A stretch of 64,000 nt of DNA from Dama dama (taxonomy: Eukaryota > Chordata > Mammalia > Artiodactyla > Cervidae), in the NCBI RefSeq assembly GCF_033118175.1, contig NC_083696.1, positions 37,929,001 to 37,993,000 of the forward strand. The letters are read 5' to 3'. The notes under the pieces were generated by a model. It was given only the letters and a program-made list of their open reading frames with translations. It had not been told where the DNA came from and ran no database searches. Below, in pieces: positions 61,255 to 64,000 of the stretch (its first letter is position 1; each line of letters opens with the position of its first letter). Made by a program: the position numbers and the translations under genes.

Positions 61255-61785
61255 ACACTGGTCCAGTGCTGTTACCTCTCCAGGCCTTGGTTTTCTCAAC
61301 TGTAAAATAGAACTGCGGGGCTTCCTCAGTGGAGAAGAATCTACCTGCCAATGAAGGAGATATGGGTTCAATCCCTGATCTGGAAATATCTCACATGCCT
61401 TGGAGCAACGAAGCCCGTGAGCCGCAACTACTGAACCCATGCTCTAGAGGCTGGGAGCCACAACTACTGAAGCTGCAGTGCTCCGGAACCGTGGTCTGAA
61501 ATCGGAGAAGCCACCGCAATGAAAAGCCTAAGCACCTCAAATGCATAGTAGTCTCTGCTTGCCACAACTAGAGAAAAGCCTGCGCGGCAACAAACACCCA
61601 GCATGGCCAGAAATAAATAAATAAAAAGTATTAAAAAAAAAAAAAAAAAACAGAACTGAGAATCTAAGCCTTCCCTCCTTGCATGGGGCTGTAATGAGGG
61701 CAAATGAGATACTGAGTTAGTTAGAAGGTAGCCTGATAATAAGTTTACAGAGCTATACAAATAGAAGACAGTACCATTATGTGAA
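61255..61785 (+). mobile_element. MIR SINE split by CHR-2
   Basis: 'gttacctctccaggccttgg' and 'ttttctcaactgtaaaatag' precede the CHR-2; 'gcatggggctgtaatgaggg' and 'caaatgagatactgagttag' follow it in MIR order. Confidence 0.65.
61317..61650 (+). mobile_element. CHR-2 SINE nested in MIR
   Basis: 'gggcttcctcagtggagaag', 'gggttcaatccctgatctgg', 'gctctagaggctgggagcca' and 'agagaaaagcctgcgcggca' with a long A-tail. 'agaactg' occurs on both sides as a short target duplication. Confidence 0.92.
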
Positions 61786-62474
61786 ATTCTTGATTTCTAT
61801 CCCTTTTTAAAAATACTGTAAAAAAGCTTTTGTTTTTCTCCTTGTGGACGTCATCTTCCTCTTAGAATGCTTTTGAATGTAAGACAGTGTCACACTGTGA
61901 AGAAGAAAATAAATGACATCTTACTTCTGGCTGTTTTCCCTCCTGAAAAGGTGTCAGTGTGTCCACCACCTTCCCTTTTATGAAAATACCTTTTAAGAGT
62001 AAAGGAATTTACAAGTCATCGACTTTGGTCCCTGGAGAAACTTCAACAAGGTGATTTAAGGAAGAAATTTTTGAGTCATTTTCTTCTAAATGTCTCTTTC
62101 TGAAACTGAAAGGACTCAGTTCAAGAACATGACAGTGAAGTATTGACTGTTTACATAACTCAAAAATGGTTTGAAAATGGAGAAAAGTAGACATTAATTC
62201 AGCAGCTTATTGAAATTCCTCAAACATTCTATTTCACCTTACCTAAATCTACAAGTTTAACTTTTTTCTTTGGGAATTTTGTAGTTGATTGTAATAAAAA
62301 GGTAGGATTGGGCTACCTTGAGACAACCCGATTTCAACTTCTGTTTTTTGTTGTTCTGGTTTCTTTATCACTTGACTGACATGTGACTTGAGCTAATCAG
62401 GAAGAGATATGGCATATTTGTAGGACATATATTAACCTTAAAAATGCATTCCAATATACATTAGGTGCAGACAA
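61786..62474. other. Single-copy interval
   Basis: I see no gene and no recognised repeat. Confidence 0.4.
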
Positions 62475-62775
62475 AAACTGTCTGATTCCACTTATACAAG
62501 ATACCTAGAATGGTCAAATTCATAAGACTTAGAAAGCATATTGGTAGATGCCAGGGGCCAGGAAATGGGGAGTGAGGAGGGGGAATGGGGAGTTAGTGTT
62601 TAATGGGAACAGAGTTTCAGTTTACGAAAGTGAAAAACTCAGGAGATGGATGATGGTGAGAGTTTCACAACAATGTGAATGTCCTCAGTGCCACTGAACT
62701 GTACAGTTAAATATGGTTAAAATAGTATGTTTTATGGTAAATGACTTTCACTACAATAAACTTTTTAATTAAAAA
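62475..62775 (+). mobile_element. Old L1M 3' end
   Basis: 'gattccacttatacaagata', 'ggggagttagtgtttaatgg', 'caacaatgtgaatgtcctca' and 'gccactgaactgtacagtta' are L1M 3' UTR phrases. Confidence 0.82.
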
Positions 62776-62959
62776 AAGAAAGAAGAGATCTGGCAGTGTG
62801 AAAGGAGACAGGGTGATGGCCAAGGCTTTTTAAGGTTAGGTTCATTAGCAGGACATTCTAAGCCCCGAACTTCAACCTCTCATATCTCTCCTTTGTGGCC
62901 CTGTATGAACTCTACCATTACCACAATCCTACCACGGTCATCAAATATAGTACACATTC

Positions 62960-63630
62960 TCTCCACCTGTGTGCCTCTGCTTATTTCACGCCCTCTGCTT
63001 GCAACACCACTTGCACACTTTCAACTGTCAAAATCCTGCTGCAAGTCAAGGGGCAGGAAAAATATCACCTCTCTCAGCTGGTCTTCCCAGATTGTTGTTG
63101 CTATTCAGTCGCTCCTACTGTTTGTGACCCCACCGACCATAGCACGCCAGGCCTCCCTGTCCCTCCTATCTCCCAAAGTTTGCCCAAGTTCACGTAATTG
63201 GTAATGCCATCCAACCATCTCATCCTCTGCCTCCCCCTTCTCCTCCTGTCCTCAATCTTTCCCAGCATCAGGGTCTTTTCCAATGAGTTGGCGCTTCATA
63301 TCAGGTGGCCAAATATTGGAGCTTCAGCTTCAGCATCAGTCCTTTCAATGAGTATTCATGACTGATTTCTCTTAAGATTGACAGGTTTGATCTCCTTGCT
63401 GTCCAACGGACTCTCAAGAGTCTTCTCCAGTAACACTATTCAAAAGCATGCCTTCTTTCTGGTCCAACTCTGACATCTGTACGTGACTACTGGAAAAACC
63501 ATAGCTTTGACTATACAGACCTTTATCAGCAAAGTGTGTCTTTGCTTCTTAATACACTCACTCCTTCCCAGATTACTCCAGATTATATTCCCTAATCTAT
63601 GTTCCCATTCATTGTTCTTTCTCTATTATT
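62960..63630 (+). mobile_element. L2-like fragment split by BovB
   Basis: 'tgtgcctctgcttatttcac' and 'cctctgcttgcaacaccact' precede and 'ccagattatattccctaatc' follows the BovB copy. The L2 assignment is tentative. Confidence 0.4.
63094..63563 (-). mobile_element. BovB LINE 3' part, antisense, 11-bp target duplication
   Basis: The reversed BovB end starts 'gttgttgctattcagtcgct' and stops near 'gcttcttaatacactca'. 'cttcccagatt' flanks it exactly (63083-63093 and 63564-63574). This is the only BovB copy here with an exact long target duplication. Confidence 0.94.
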
Positions 63631-63659
63631 CTCTTCATAGTTATTGCATTTTGCCTAGT

Positions 63660-63888
63660 TTTTAACTTTTTATTTTGTATAAGGGTGTAGCCTATCAACA
63701 ATCGTGTGATAGTTTCAGGTGAACGGTGAAGGGACTCAGCCATGCATATACATGTATCCATTCTCCCCCAAACTCCCCTCCCATCCAGGCTGCCACATAA
63801 CATTGAGCAGAGTTCCCTGTGCAATACAGTAGGACCTTGCTGGTTATCCATTTCAAATATAGCAGTGTGTACATGTCCACCCAAAATT
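63660..63888 (-). mobile_element. Artiodactyl L1 3' end, antisense
   Basis: Reversed L1 3' UTR phrases 'gggactcagccatgcatata' and 'cattgagcagagttccctgt' are present. The flanks 'ttgcctagtttt' and 'ttgcatagtttt' are a 12-bp target duplication with one mismatch. Confidence 0.87.
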
Positions 63889-64000
63889 CCCTTGCATAGT
63901 TTTAATTATTTTTTTAATATGTATAGCAGACCTTCCTGCTGAAGATGTAACCTATGTCTTGCTCTTCACTACTTTAGCAAGAGTGGACGTAGAGATTATT

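Noticed and set aside
1..64000. CRISPR arrays, bacterial operons, insertion sequences or phage genes
   Set aside because: The window is mammalian. The regularly recurring blocks are SINE and LINE copies, not spaced short repeats.

Overview
This window is nuclear DNA of a ruminant, most likely a bovid. The evidence is its repeat content: BovB (RTE-clade) LINEs, Bov-tA, Bov-A and Bov-A2 SINEs, CHR-1/CHR-2 tRNA-Glu SINEs, young artiodactyl L1 tails, and older mammalian L1M, MIR, L2 and MER5A repeats. I found no host protein-coding gene. Every long open frame is LINE ORF1 or ORF2 sequence, or its shadow on the other strand. The window therefore looks intergenic or deeply intronic. The species cannot be fixed from the repeats alone.

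Layout. 0-5.4 kb: L1 ends, two BovB copies (one split by a tiny L1 tail), SINEs, and a single-copy stretch with a near-perfect RFX X-box. 5.4-9.6 kb: mostly single-copy DNA with scattered SINEs, MIRs and one BovB. 9.9-12 kb: an old L1M 3' end carrying a nested SINE and a nested young L1. 12-19.3 kb: LTR-like fragments, a palindromic mariner-type MITE, BovB pieces and single-copy DNA. 19.3-21.7 kb: a 2.4 kb island without lineage-specific repeats, containing a small CpG cluster and homeobox-type AT motifs. 21.98-23.86 kb: a U6 snRNA/L1 chimeric retrocopy with a 14-bp target-site duplication. 23.95-25.3 kb: BovB with an inverted BovB inside it. 25.3-38.8 kb: SINEs, old L1, MER5A, a second MITE and tandem duplications. 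38.9-44.65 kb: a degenerate, nearly full-length artiodactyl L1. 44.65-50 kb: SINEs, a Bov-A2 dimer inside an LTR-like fragment, and two consecutive insertions at one target. 50.0-52.27 kb: a young antisense L1. 52.3-57.4 kb: mainly single-copy DNA. 57.46-59.3 kb: the longest BovB, with an intact YADD box. 59.3-64 kb: BovB, SINE, MIR, L2 and L1 ends.

How the parts relate. The window records layered retrotransposition. L1 reverse transcriptase and endonuclease explain the young L1 copies, the SINEs and the U6 chimera, all with A-rich tails and several with exact 9-16 bp target duplications. BovB supplied the sequence from which the Bov-A SINE body derives. All LINE reading frames seen here are broken, so nothing in the window is predicted to move on its own. 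I did not find a previously undescribed gene system. The most unusual objects are the U6/L1 chimera, a pair of L1 copies sharing one nonsense codon just after the ORF2 Cys motif, and a site that was hit twice.
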